A stretch of 64,000 nucleotides of DNA from Liolophura sinensis. Lineage: Eukaryota > Mollusca > Polyplacophora > Chitonida > Chitonidae. Of this stretch, positions 1 to 11,540 are shown in pieces; position 1 is the first letter of the stretch; the number at the start of each line of letters is the position of its first letter. The notes below the pieces were generated by a model, which saw only the letters and a list, made by a program, of their open reading frames with translations, had not been told where the DNA came from and searched no databases. A program made the translations under genes and the position numbers. The stretch is taken from NCBI RefSeq assembly GCF_032854445.1, contig NC_088300.1:48642984-48706983 (forward strand). Direction: 5' to 3'.

Positions 1-918
1 TAAAATAAAAGCACTTGTTACTCGCATGTTTTAAAATTAATTCATGGAACAACAGCGGAATGGAAATACTTTGCCCATCTATTGGTTGGGCTTACCCTTA
101 AGGCATGTTTGTCGTCAATTCTGTCGTTCCAATGTCCCACATTCTGAAATCATTCCACCTTTTTATAGACTGGCCTTGAGCGCCTGGAGAGAATTTACCA
201 CAGGTGTACAGCAACCTGTAACATTGTGTTCAAACAGGTATATTTATGAATATTTTGTAACAAAAATAGTACATTGTCCAAGAGCAATGGTGTCTATGCC
301 GCATTTGGACTGGGTTAGAATATGGAAAACTGTTTTTCATCAATTCTTAGATCACAATTTGGTCAACTTCAGTTACAAGTTGGTTCATGAAATTTTGCCC
401 GTTAAGGAAAAACTTCTTAGGAGAAATGTAGCCACCGATGACTTGTGTGTTTTTTTGCTCCCTGTCTGAAACTGGGCAACATCTGTTTGTACAATGTAAG
501 ATCGTTCAGGATGTGTTTAATGACTTTAACCGGATATTTGTTTTGTTTGCGAACTACCTACCAAATATGGACTCGGAAACATTAATTTACAAGGTATGAA
601 CAGGGATGCTGTTGCTATTGTTAAGGCTACCAAAGGAATAATTAAAACCCATATTCATGTTGACTTTTTTCGACTAGACAGGCCATCTTTCGAGAAATCT
701 GGTGTATAAACAAAGTCTTCTGTACATTACGGAATGATAAATTAGTGTAGTTACTGAAATGAGCACCTAATGTGCAATTGTTCTATTCACAAAGCAGTCA
801 TCCTTCCTGTAATATTTTGTTTAATTAAGACTGTCTTGTGATTTCAAAAGCTTTGTTACATCTTGTGTATGTTATGACAATCTGGGAATAAATTCAACAA
901 TTTTCCCAAAAAAAAAAT
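1..918 (+). mobile_element. Non-LTR retrotransposon (LINE), 3' end only
   Basis: The first 900 bases read as the C-terminal end of a LINE reverse-transcriptase polyprotein followed by a 3' UTR. An open frame at 44-469 includes the stretch HLDWVRIWKTVFHQF and NFSYKLVHEILPVKEKLLRR, typical of the region after the RT domain in L1/Tx1-like elements. It stops just after DDLC. One frame over, the text continues as CSLSETGQHLFVQC, giving a C-x2-C...H-x4-C zinc-knuckle-like pattern. The break coincides with a run of seven T at 450-456, so it looks like a one-base homopolymer indel in a dead copy. An AATAAA lies at 887-892 and an A-rich tail at 908-920, which fuses with the first SRP RNA unit. The 5' part is outside the window. 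Clade assignment is tentative. Confidence 0.75.
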
Positions 919-1172
919 AATAAAAACGGTATGCACAAGTATGTACACATTTACATTTATTGTCTGATAACCCGTAATAAATCTTTCATGTGAATTAATC
1001 TAGGTCAACTTTCAAACAACATGTAAGTACACATAACTTGTGGTTCAACATGTTTATTTTAAAATACTAGCGTTATAATAATAATTTTCTGAAAACAAAA
1101 TAAACACCTAAGCCTTAAATACATATTTCCGTAAGTAAACCTTTGTAGAATTTATTTTGATCGCTGTATAAA

Positions 1173-1226
1173 GATGTCAACACGGTGAGCTATTGCATGA
1201 GATGTTAACAGGGTAAGCAATTGCAT
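1173..1226 (+). repeat. 26-bp direct duplication inside the spacer (shown for unit 1)
   Basis: Two imperfect copies, 1173-1198 and 1201-1226, each reading GATGT(C/T)AACA(C/G)GGT and ending ATTGCAT, lie 28 bp apart. All array units carry the pair. The divergent edge unit at 34.8 kb has only one copy. Confidence 0.85.
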
Positions 1227-1384
1227 AAGTCTGTCTCTGTAAAGCTGTTACAATGCATAAAACACATGGGGTTGAAAAAAAGTCCAGGACAATTGTCATT
1301 TTAAACTTTTAACCATTTCCATATTCCTTAAACTCAAGCCCTAGCACGCCGGGATGATAAAAAACATTTGAATTAACCCAGTGC

Positions 1385-1450
1385 AACAGGATATTGCCCA
1401 CACTGCATTATGCAGTTAGGTTAAGCCATGAAATAAATGGTGTTCTGCTG
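1385..1450 (+). promoter_or_regulatory. Conserved proximal promoter region of the SRP RNA units (shown for copy 1)
   Basis: The bases just upstream of every RNA copy are almost invariant, and recognisable even in the decayed relic at the right edge. They contain CAGTGCAACAGGATATTGCC, then the odd-centred palindrome ACTGCATTATGCAGT (1402-1416, -49 to -35), then an AT-rich GAAATAAAT (-21 to -13). Pol III genes with external promoters carry a proximal element and a TATA-like box in roughly these places, so these are candidates. Assignment to PSE or TATA is inference; internal A/B-box-like sequences in the RNA may also contribute. Confidence 0.55.
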
Positions 1451-1749
1451 GCTGGGAGTTGTGGCGTGCTCCTGTAATCTAGTTGCTTGGAGGCCGGGTG
1501 TGGCGGATGGCTTGAAGTTGGGATTCTTGCTAAGAGTTGGTCTGTGTTGATTGGGTGTCCGCGCTAAGATGGGCATCAATATGGGTACGACGAGGGAGCT
1601 CAGTGTATCCAGGTTGTCTAAGGAGGAGGGAACCGGTCCAGGGCGGAAACGCAGCAGGCAAAACCTCCCGTGTTCAGCAGTAGTGGGATCGCGCCCGTGA
1701 ATAGGCAACGCTTCGTAACCTGACTAAAACAGTCAGACCCACTCCTGTT
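1451..1749 (+). ncRNA. SRP RNA (7SL RNA) gene, copy 1 (reference copy)
   Basis: Signal recognition particle RNA, the scaffold that binds SRP9/14, SRP19, SRP54 and SRP68/72 and pauses and targets ribosomes to the ER. The match runs end to end with animal 7SL. The Alu-domain start is GCTGGGAGTTGTGGCGTG at +1, followed by CTGTAATCTAG and TTGGAGGC. Next come GGGTGTCCGCGCTAAG and GGGCATCAATATGG. The helix 6 GGAG tetraloop is at 1595-1598 (+145) and CCAGGTTGTCTAAGGAG follows. The helix 8 GGAA tetraloop lies at 1645-1648 (+195) with AGCAGG beside it, then AGTAGTGGGATCGCGCC and GTGAATAG. The 3' Alu strand CCTGACTAAAACAGTCAGAC ends at CCTGTTTT. The 299-nt length equals that of human 7SL. TTTT at 1748-1751 and TTTTT at 1758-1762 fit Pol III termination. 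Function is inferred from family conservation. Confidence 0.97.
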
Positions 1750-1767
1750 TTGGCACCTTTTTGTTTT
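1748..1767 (+). terminator. Pol III oligo-T terminators of SRP RNA unit (shown for copy 1)
   Basis: Three T runs follow the RNA 3' end: TTTT at 1748-1751, TTTTT at 1758-1762 and TTTT at 1764-1767. The same series recurs in nearly all units. The first run sits exactly where the 7SL family 3' end is expected; the later runs would act as fail-safe stops. Confidence 0.8.
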
Positions 1768-2341
1768 ATTTGACTGGTATTTTGCGCCGAACTTTCTATT
1801 TTACATATCAATGAAACCGGTATGCACAAGTATGTACAGGACTACATTTATTGTCTGATAACCCGTAATAAATCTTTCATGTGAATTAATCTAGGTCAAC
1901 TTTCAAACAACATGTAAGTACACATACCTTGTGGTTCAACATGTTTATTTTAAAATAGTAGCGTTATAATTATAATTTTCTTAAAACAAAATAAACACCG
2001 AAGCCTTAAATACATATTTCCGTAAGTAAACCTTTGTAGAATTTATTTTGATCGCTGTATAAAGATGTCAACAGGGTGAGCTATTGCATAAGATGTTAAC
2101 AGGGTAAGCAATTGCATAACTCCGACTCTGTAAAGCTGTTACAATGCATAAAACACATGGGGTTGAAAAAAAGTCCAGGACAATTGTCATTTTAAACTTT
2201 TAACCATTTCCATATTCCTTAATTTCAAGTCCTAGCACGCCGGGATGATAAAAAACATTTGAATTAACCCAGTGCAACAGGATATTGCCCACACTGCATT
2301 ATGCAGTTAGGTTAAGCCATGAAATAAATGGTGTTCTGCTG

Positions 2342-2640
2342 GCTGGGAGTTGTGGCGTGCTCCTGTAATCTAGTTACTTGGAGGCCGGGTGTGGCGGATG
2401 GCTTGAAGTTGGGATTCTTGCTAAGATTTGGTCTGTGTTGATTGGGTGTCCGCGCTAAGATGGGCATCAATATGGGTACGACGAGGGAGCTCAGTGTATC
2501 CAGGTTGTCTAAGGAGGAGGGAACCGGTCCAGGGCGGAAACGCAGCAGGCAAAACCTCCCGTGTTCAGCAGTAGTGGGATCGCGCCCGTGAATAGGCAAC
2601 GCTTCGTAGCCTGACTAAAACAGTCAGACCCACTCCTGTT
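2342..2640 (+). ncRNA. SRP RNA (7SL RNA) gene, copy 2
   Basis: Full-length copy with GGAG and GGAA loops and oligo-T stop intact. Private changes are CTAGTTACTTGG (A for G in the Alu domain) and CTAAGATTTGG. It belongs to the slightly diverged left edge of the array. Confidence 0.95.
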
Positions 2641-3231
2641 TTGGCACCTTTTTGTTTCATTTCACTGGTATTTTGCGCCGTACTTTCTATCTTACATATC
2701 AATAAAAACGGTATGCACAAGTATGTACACATTTACATTTATTGTCTGATAACCCGTAAAAAATCTATCATCTGAATTATTCTAGGTCAACTTTCAAACA
2801 ACATGTAACTACACATACCTTGTGGTTCAACATGATTATTTTAAAATAGTAGCGTTATAATTATAATTTTCTGAAAACAAAATAAACACCTAAGCCTTAA
2901 ATACATATTTCCGTAAGTAAACCTTTGTAGAATTTATTTTGATCGCTGTATAAAGATGTCAACACGGTGAGCTATTGCATAAGATGTTAACAGGGTAAGC
3001 AATTGCATAACTCCGACTCTGTAAAGCTGCTACAATGCATAAAACACATGGGGTTGAAAAAAAGGCCAGGACAATTGTCATTTTAAACTTTTAACCATTT
3101 CCATGTTTCTTAAATTTAAGCCCTAGCACGCCGGGATGATAAAAACATTTGAATTAACCCAGTGCAACAGGATATTGCCCACACTGCATTATGCAGTTAG
3201 GTTAAGCCATGAAATAAATGGTGTTCTGCTG

Positions 3232-3530
3232 GCTGGGAGTTGTGGCGTGCTCCTGTAATCTAGCTGCTTGGAGGCCGGGTGTGGCGGATGGCTTGAAGTT
3301 GGGATTCTTGCTAAGAGTTGGTCTGTGTTGATTGGGTGTCCGCGCTAAGATGGGCATCAATATGGGTACGACGAGGGAGCTCAGTGTATCCAGGTTGTCT
3401 AAGGAGGAGGGAGCCGGTCCAGGGCGGAAACGCAGCAGGCAAAACCTCCCGTGTTCAGCAGTTGTGGGACCGCGCCCGTGAATAGGCAACGCTTCGAAAC
3501 CTGACTAAAACAGTCAGACCCACACCTGTT
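3232..3530 (+). ncRNA. SRP RNA (7SL RNA) gene, copy 3
   Basis: Full length but one of the more diverged copies. It has GGGACCGCGCC instead of GGGATCGCGCC, GAGCCGGTCC instead of GAACCGGTCC, and GCAGTTGTGGG instead of GCAGTAGTGGG. The 3' end reads ACACCTGTTTT, and the second T run is interrupted (CACCTGTTTG). It may be a less functional edge copy. Confidence 0.93.
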
Positions 3531-4121
3531 TTGGCACCTGTTTGTTTCATTTGACTGGTTTTTTCCGCCGAACTTTCTATTTTACATATCAATGAAACCG
3601 GTATGCACAAGTATGTACAGGACTACATTTATTGTCTGATAACCCGTAATAAATCTTTCATGTGAATTAATCTAGGTCAACTTTCAAACAACATGTAAGT
3701 ACACATACCTTGTGGTTCAACATGTTTATTTTAAAATAGTAGCGTTATAATTATAATTTTCTGAAAACAAAATAAACACCGAAGCCTTAAATACATATTT
3801 CCGTAAGTAAACCTTTGTAGAATTTATTTTGATCGCTGTATAAAGATGTCAACAGGGTGAGCTATTGCATAAGATGTTAACAGGGTAAGCAATTGCATAA
3901 CTCCGACTTTGTAAAGCTGTTACAATGCATAAAACAAAAGGGTTGAAAAAAAGGCCAGGACAATTGTCATTTTAAACTTTTAACCATTTCCATGTTCCTT
4001 GAATTTAAGCCCTAGCACGCCGGGATGATAAAAAACATTTGAATTAACCCAGTGCAACAGGATATTGCCCACACTGCATTATGCAGTTAGGTTAAGCCAT
4101 GAAATAAATGGTGTTCTGCTG

Positions 4122-4420
4122 GCTGGGAGTTGTGGCGTGCTCCTGTAATCTAGCTGCTTGGAGGCCGGGTGTGGCGGATGGCTTGAAGTTGGGATTCTTG
4201 CTAAGAGTTGGTCTGTGTTGATTGGGTGTCCGCGCTAAGATGGGCATCAATATGGGTACGACGAGGGAGCTCAGTGTATCCAAGTTGTCTAAGGAGGAGG
4301 GAATCGGTCCAGGGCGGAAACGCAGCAGGCAAAACCTCCCGTGTTCAGCAGTAGTGGGATCGCGCCCGTGAATAGGCAACGCTTCGTAACCTGACTAAAA
4401 CAGTCAGACCCACTCCTGTT
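4122..4420 (+). ncRNA. SRP RNA (7SL RNA) gene, copy 4
   Basis: Full length. It carries the C-to-T variant GGAATCGGTCC near helix 8 and a private TCCAAGTTGTC. The downstream spacer has TTGACTGATTTTTTG, the type shared with copies 9 and 16. Confidence 0.95.
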
Positions 4421-5012
4421 TTGGCACCTTTTTGTTTTATTTGACTGATTTTTTGCGCCGTACTTTCTATCTTACATTTAAATAAAAACGGTATGCACAA
4501 GTATGTACACATTTACATTTATTGTCTGATAACCTGTAAAAAATCTATCATCTGAATTATTCTAGGTCAACTTTCAAACAACATGTAAGTACACATACCT
4601 TGTGGTTCAACACGTTTATTTTAAAATAGTAGCGTTATAATTATAATTTTCTGAAAACAAAATAAACACCGAAGCCTTAAATACATATTTCCGTAAGTAA
4701 ACCTTTGTAGAATTTATTTTGATCGCTGTATAAAGATGTCAACAGGGTGAGCTATTGCACAAGATGTTAACAGGGTAAGCAATTGCATAACTCCGACTCT
4801 GTAAAGCTGCTACAATGCATAAAACACATGGGGTTGAAAAAAAGGCCAGGACAATTGTCATTTTAACATTTTAACCATTTCCATGTTTCTTAAATTTAAG
4901 CCCTAGCACGCCGGGATGATAAAAAACATTTGAATTAACCCAGTGCAACAGGATATTGCCCACACTGCATTATGCAGTTAGGTTAAGCCATGAAATAAAT
5001 GGTGTTCTGCTG

Positions 5013-5311
5013 GCTGGGAGTTGTGGCGTGCTCCTGTAATCTAGTTGCTTGGAGGCCGGGTGTGGCGGATGGCTTGAAGTTGGGATTCTTGCTAAGAGTT
5101 GGTCTGTGTTGATTGGGTGTCCGCGCTAAGATGGGCATCAATATGGGTACGACGAGGGAGCTCAGTGTATCCAGGTTGTCTAAGGAGGAGGGAACCGGTC
5201 CAGGGCGGAAACGCAGCAGGCAAAACCTCCCGTGTTCAGCAGTAGTGGGATCGCGCCCGTGAATAGGCAACGCTTCGTAACCTGACTAAAACGGTCAGAC
5301 CCACTCCTGTT
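5013..5311 (+). ncRNA. SRP RNA (7SL RNA) gene, copy 5
   Basis: Full length, CTAGTTGC type. The 3' strand reads AAACGGTCAG rather than AAACAGTCAG, which removes one pair of the short CTGACT/AGTCAG complementarity. The 7-unit block repeated at +6,229 bp begins in this unit. Confidence 0.96.
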
Positions 5312-5903
5312 TTGGCACCTTTTTGTTTTATTTGACTGGTATTTTGCGCCCTCCTTTCTATCTTACATATAAATAAAAACGGTATGCACAAGTATGTACA
5401 CATTTACATTTATTGTCAGATAACCTGTAAAAAATCTGTCATCTGAATTATTCTAGGTCAACTTTCAAACAACATGTAAGTACACATACCTTGTGGTTCA
5501 ACATGTTTATTTTAAAATAGTAGCGTTATAATTATAATTTTCTGAAAACAAAATAAACACCTAAGCCTTAAATACATATTTCCGTAGGTAATCCTTTGTA
5601 GAATTTATTTTGATCGCTGTATAAAGATGTCCACAGGGTGAGCTATTGCACAAGATGTTAACAGGGTAAGCAATTGCATAACTCCGACTCTGTAAAGCTG
5701 CTACAATGCATAAAACACATGGGGTTGAAAAAAAGGCCAGGACAATTGTCATTTTAAACTTTTAACCATTTCCATGTTCCTTAAATTCAAGCCCTAGCTC
5801 GCCGGGATGATAAAAAACATTTGAATTAACCCAGTGCAACAGGATATTGCCCACACTGCATTATGCAGTTAGGTTAAGCCATGAAATAAATGGTGTTCTG
5901 CTG

Positions 5904-6202
5904 GCTGGGAGTTGTGGCGTGCTCCTGTAATCTAGCTGCTTGGAGGCCGGGTGTGGCGGATGGCTTGAAGTTGGGATTCTTGCTAAGAGTTGGTCTGTGT
6001 TGATTGGGTGTCCGCGCTAAGATGGGCATCAATATGGGTACGACGAGGGAGCTCAGTGTATCCAGGTTGTCTAAGGAGGAGGGAACCGGTCCAGGGCGGA
6101 AACGCAGCAGGCAAAACCTCCCGTGTTCAGCAGTAGTGGGATCGCGCCCGTGAATAGGCAACGCTTCGTAACCTGACTAAAACAGTCAGACCCACTCCTG
6201 TT
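5904..6202 (+). ncRNA. SRP RNA (7SL RNA) gene, copy 6
   Basis: Full length, CTAGCTGC type with AAACAGTCAG, close to the inferred consensus. It is matched by copy 13 at +6,229 bp. Confidence 0.96.
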
Positions 6203-6794
6203 TTGGCACCTTTTTGTTTTATTTGACTGGTTTTTTGCGCCGTACTTTCTATCTTACATATAAATAAAACCGTTATGCACAAGTATGTACACATTTACAC
6301 TTATTGTCAGATAACCTGTAAAAAATCTATCATCTGAATTATTCTAGGTCAACTTTCAAACAACATGTAAGTACACATACCTTGTGGTTCAACATGTTTA
6401 TTTTAAAATAGTAGCGTTATAATTACAATTTTTTTAAAACAAAATAAACACCTAAGTCTTAAATACATATATCCGTAAGTAAGCCTTTGTAGAATTTATT
6501 TTGATCGCTGTATAAAGATGTCAACAGGGTGAGCTATTGCACAAGATGTTAACAGGGTAAGCAATTGCATAACTCCGACTCTGTAAAGCTGCTACAATGC
6601 ATAAAACACATGGGGTTGAAAAAAAGGCCAGGACAATTGTCATTTTAACCTTTTAACCATTTCCATGTTTCTTAAATTCAAGTCCTAGCATACCGTGATG
6701 ATAAAAAACATTTGAATTAACCCAGTGCAACAGGATATTGCCCACACTGCATTATGCAGTTAGTTTAAGCCATGAAATAAATGGTGTTCTGCTG

Positions 6795-7093
6795 GCTGGG
6801 AGTTGTGGCGTGCTCCTGTAATCTAGTTGCTTCGAGGCCGGGTGTGGCGGATGGCTTGAAGTTGGGATTCTTGCTAAGAGTTGGTCTGTGTTGATTGGGT
6901 GTCCGCGCTAAGATGGGCATCAATATGGGTACGACGAGGGAGCTCAGTGTATCCAGGTTGTCTAAGGAGGAGGGAACCGGTCCAGGGCGGAAACGCAGCA
7001 GGCAAAACCTCCCGTGTTCAGCAGTAGTGGGATCGCGCCCGTGAATAGGCAACGCTTCGTAACCTGACTAAAACAGTCAGACCCACTCCTGTT
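6795..7093 (+). ncRNA. SRP RNA (7SL RNA) gene, copy 7
   Basis: Full length. It has GCTTCGAGG in place of GCTTGGAGG in the Alu domain, a change shared only with copy 14, its counterpart one block away. Confidence 0.95.
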
Positions 7094-7682
7094 TTGGCAC
7101 CTTTTTGTTTTATTTGACTGGTTTTTTGCGCCGTACTTTCTATCTTACATATAAATAAAACCGGTATGCACAAGTATGTACACATTTACACTTATTGTCA
7201 GATAACCTGTAAAAAATCTGTCATCTGAATTATTCTAGGTCAACTTGCAAACATGTAAGTACACATACCTTGTGGTTCAACATGTTTATTTTAAAATAGT
7301 AGCGTTATAATTATAATTTTCTTAAAACAAAATAAACACCTAAGCCTTAAATACATATTTCCGTAAGTAAACCTTTGTAGAATTTATTTTGATCGCTGTA
7401 TAAAGATGTCAACAGGGTGAGCTATTGCACAAGATGTTAACAGGGTAAGCAATTGCATAACTCCGACTCTGTGAAGCTGCTACAATGCATAAAACACATG
7501 GGGTTGAAAAAAAGGCCAGGACAATTGTCATTTTAACCTTTTAACCATTTCCATGTTTCTTAAATTCAAGTCCTAGCATACCGTGATGATAAAAAACAAT
7601 TGAATTAACCCAGTGCAACAGGATATTGCCCACACTGCATTATGCAGTTAGTTTAAGCCATGAAATAAATGGTGTTTTGCTG

Positions 7683-7981
7683 GCTGGGAGTTGTGGCGTG
7701 CTCCTGTAATCTAGTTGCTTGGAGGCCGGGTGTGGCGGATGGCTTGAAGTTGGGATTCTTGCTAAGAGTTGGTCTGTGTTGATTGGGTGTCCGCGCTAAG
7801 ATGGGCATCAATATGGGTACGACGAGGGAGCTCAGTGTATCCAGGTTGTCTAAGGAGGAGGGAACCGGTCCAGGGCGGAAACGCAGCAGGCAAAACCTCC
7901 CGTGTTCAGCAGTAGTGGGATCGCGCCCGTGAATAGGCAACGCTTCGTAACCTGACTAAAACAGTCAGACCCACTCCTGTT
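7683..7981 (+). ncRNA. SRP RNA (7SL RNA) gene, copy 8
   Basis: Full-length consensus RNA in an 888-bp unit. The base just upstream of the start is changed (GTGTTTTGCTG), as in copies 15 and 25. Confidence 0.96.
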
Positions 7982-8570
7982 TTGGCACCTTTTTGTTTTA
8001 TTTGACTGGTTTTTTGCGCCGTACTTTCTATCTTACATATAAATAAAACCGGTATGCACAAGTATGTACACATTTACACTTATTGTCAGATAACCTGTAA
8101 AAAATCTGTCATCTGAATTATTCTAGGTCAACTTGCAAACATGTAAGTACACATACCTTGTGGTTCAACATGTTTATTTTAAAATAGTAGCGTTATAATT
8201 ATAATTTTCTTAAAACAAAATAAACACCTAAGCCTTAAATACATATTTCCGTAAGTAAACCTTTGTAGAATTTATTTTGATCGCTGTATAAAGATGTCAA
8301 CAGGGTGAGCTATTGCACAAGATGTTAACAGGGTAAGCAATTGCATAACTCCGATTCTGTAAAGCTGCTACAATGCATAAAACACATGGGGTTGAAAAAA
8401 AGGCCAGGACAATTGTCATTTTAAACTTTTAACCATTTCCATGTTCCTTGAATTTAAGCCCTAGCACGCCGGGATGATAAAAAACATTTGAATTAACCCA
8501 GTGCAACAGGATATTGCCCACACTGCATTATGCAGTTAGGTTAAGCCATGAAATAAATGGTGTTCTGCTG

Positions 8571-8869
8571 GCTGGGAGTTGTGGCGTGCTCCTGTAATCT
8601 AGCTGCTTGGAGGCCGGGTGTGGCGGATGGCTTGAAGTTGGGATTCTTGCTAAGAGTTGGTCTGTGTTGATTGGGTGTCCGCGCTAAGATGGGCATTAAT
8701 ATGGGTACGACGAGGGAGCTCAGTGTATCCAGGTTGTCTAAGGAGGAGGGAATCGGTCCAGGGCGGAAACGCAGCAGGCAAAACCTCCCGTGTTCAGCAG
8801 TAGTGGGATCGCGCCCGTGAATAGGCAACGCTTCGTAACCTGACTAAAACAGTCAGACCCACTCCTGTT
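8571..8869 (+). ncRNA. SRP RNA (7SL RNA) gene, copy 9
   Basis: Full length with GGAATCGGTCC and GGGCATTAAT. Both changes recur in copy 16, one block to the right. Confidence 0.95.
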
Positions 8870-9461
8870 TTGGCACCTTTTTGTTTTATTTGACTGATTT
8901 TTTGCGCCGTACTTTCTATCTTACATTTAAATAAAAACGGTATGCACAAGTATGTACACATTTACATTTATTGTCTGATAACCTGTAAAAAATCTATCAT
9001 CTGAATTATTCTAGGTCAACTTTCAAACAACATGTAAGTACACATACCTTGTGGTTCAACATGTTTATTTTAAAATAGTAGCGTTATAATTATAATTTTC
9101 TGAAAACAAAATAAACACCGAAGCCTTAAATACATATTTCCGTAAGTAAACCTTTGTAGAATTTATTTTGATCGCTGTATAAAGATGTCAACAGGGTGAG
9201 CTATTGCACAAGATGTTAACAGGGTAAGCAATTGCATAACTCCGACTCTGTAAAGCTGCTACAATGCATAAAACACATGGGGTTGAAAAAAAGGCCAGGA
9301 CAATTGTCATTTTAACATTTTAACCATTTCCATGTTTCTTAAATTTAAGCCCTAGCACGCCGGGATGATAAAAAACATTTGAATTAACCCAGTGCAACAG
9401 GATATTGCCCACACTGCATTATGCAGTTAGGTTAAGCCATGAAATAAATGGTGTTCTGCTG

Positions 9462-9760
9462 GCTGGGAGTTGTGGCGTGCTCCTGTAATCTAGTTGCTTG
9501 GAGGCCGGGTGTGGCGGATGGCTTGAAGTTGGGATTCTTGCTAAGAGTTGGTCTGTGTTGATTGGGTGTCCGCGCTAAGATGGGCATCAATATGGGTACG
9601 ACGAGGGAGCTCAGTGTATCCAGGTTGTCTAAGGAGGAGGGAACCGGTCCAGGGCGGAAACGCAGCAGGCAAAACCTCCCGTGTTCAGCAGTAGTGGGAT
9701 CGCGCCCGTGAATAGGCAACGCTTCGTAACCTGACTAAAACGGTCAGACCCACTCCTGTT
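9462..9760 (+). ncRNA. SRP RNA (7SL RNA) gene, copy 10
   Basis: Full length, same subtype as copy 5 (CTAGTTGC, AAACGGTCAG). Confidence 0.96.
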
Positions 9761-10352
9761 TTGGCACCTTTTTGTTTTATTTGACTGGTATTTTGCGCCC
9801 TCCTTTCTATCTTACATATAAATAAAAACGGTATGCACAAGTATGTACACATTTACATTTATTGTCAGATAACCTGTAAAAAATCTGTCATCTGAATTAT
9901 TCTAGGTCAACTTTCAAACAACATGTAAGTACACATACCTTGTGGTTCAACATGTTTATTTTAAAATAGTAGCGTTATAATTATAATTTTCTGAAAACAA
10001 AATAAACACCGAAGCCTTAAATACATATTTCCGTAGGTAATCCTTTGTAGAATTTATTTTGATCGCTGTATAAAGATGTCCACAGGGTGAGCTATTGCAC
10101 AAGATGTTAACAGGGTAAGCAATTGCATAACTCCGACTCTGTAAAGCTGCTACAATGCATAAAACACATGGGGTTGAAAAAAGGGCCAGGACAATTGTCA
10201 TTTTAAACTTTTAACCATTTCCATGTTCCTTAAATTCAAGCCCTAGCTCGCCGGGATGATAAAAAACATTTGAATTAACCCAGTGCAACAGGATATTGCC
10301 CACACTGCATTATGCAGTTAGGTTAAGCCATGAAATAAATGGTGTTCTGCTG

Positions 10353-10651
10353 GCTGGGAGTTGTGGCGTGCTCCTGTAATCTAGCTGCTTGGAGGCCGGG
10401 TGTGGCGGATGGCTTGAAGTTGGGATTATTGCTAAGAGTTGGTCTGTGTTGATTGGGTGTCCGCGCTAAGATGGGCATCAATATGGGTACGACGAGGGAG
10501 CTCAGTGTATCCAGGTTGTCTAAGGAGGAGGGAACCGGTCCAGGGCGGAAACGCAGCAGGCAAAACCTCCCGTGTTCAGCAGTAGTGGGATCGCGCCCGT
10601 GAATAGGCAACGCTTCGTAACCTGACTAAAACAGTCAGACCCACTCCTGTT
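10353..10651 (+). ncRNA. SRP RNA (7SL RNA) gene, copy 11
   Basis: Full length. The change GGGATTATTGC (A for C) is shared only with copy 18 at +6,229 bp. Confidence 0.95.
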
Positions 10652-11241
10652 TTGGCACCTTTTTGTTTTATTTGACTGGTTTTTTGCGCCGTACTTTCTA
10701 TCTTACATATAAATAAAACCGTTATGCACAAGTATGTACACATTTACACTTATTGTCAGATAACCTGTAAAAAATCTATCATCTGAATTATTCTAGGTCA
10801 ACTTTCAAACAACATGTAAGTACACATACCTTGTGGTTCAACATGTTTATTTTAAAATAGTAGCGTTATAATTATAATTTTCTGAAAACAAAATAAACAC
10901 CTAAGCCTTAAATACATATATCTGTAAGCCTTTGTAGAATTTATTTTGATCGCTGTATAAAGATGTCAACAGGGTGAGCTATTGCAGAAGATGTTAACAG
11001 GGTAAGCAATTGCATAACTCCGACTCTGTAAAGCTGCTACAATGCATAAAACACATGGGGTTGAAAAAAAGGCCAGGACAATTGTCATTTTAACCTTTTA
11101 ACCATTTCCATGTTTCTTAAATTCAAGCCCTAGCACGCCGGGATGATAAAAAAAACATTTGAATTAACCCAGTGCAACAGGATATTGCCCACACTGCATT
11201 ATGCAGTTAGGTTAAGCCATGAAATAAATGGTGTTCTGCTG

Positions 11242-11540
11242 GCTGGGAGTTGTGGCGTGCTCCTGTAATCTAGTTGCTTGGAGGCCGGGTGTGGCGGATG
11301 GCTTGAAATTGGGATTCTTGCTAAGAGTTGGTCTGTGTTGATTGGGTGTCCGCGCTAAGATGGGCATCAATATGGGTACGACGAGGGAGCTCAGTGTATC
11401 CAGGTTGTCTAAGGAGGAGGGAACCGGTCCAGGGCGGAAACGCAGCAGGCAAAACCTCCCGTGTTCAGCAGTAGTGGGATCGCGCCCGTGAATAGGCAAC
11501 GCTTCGTAACCTGACTAAAACGGTCAGACCCACTCCTGTT
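11242..11540 (+). ncRNA. SRP RNA (7SL RNA) gene, copy 12
   Basis: Full length with TGAAATTGGG and AAACGGTCAG. It lies in an 889-bp unit whose spacer has TATCTGTAAGCC and TTGCAGAAGATG, a spacer type also seen before copies 19, 29, 32 and 36. Confidence 0.95.
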
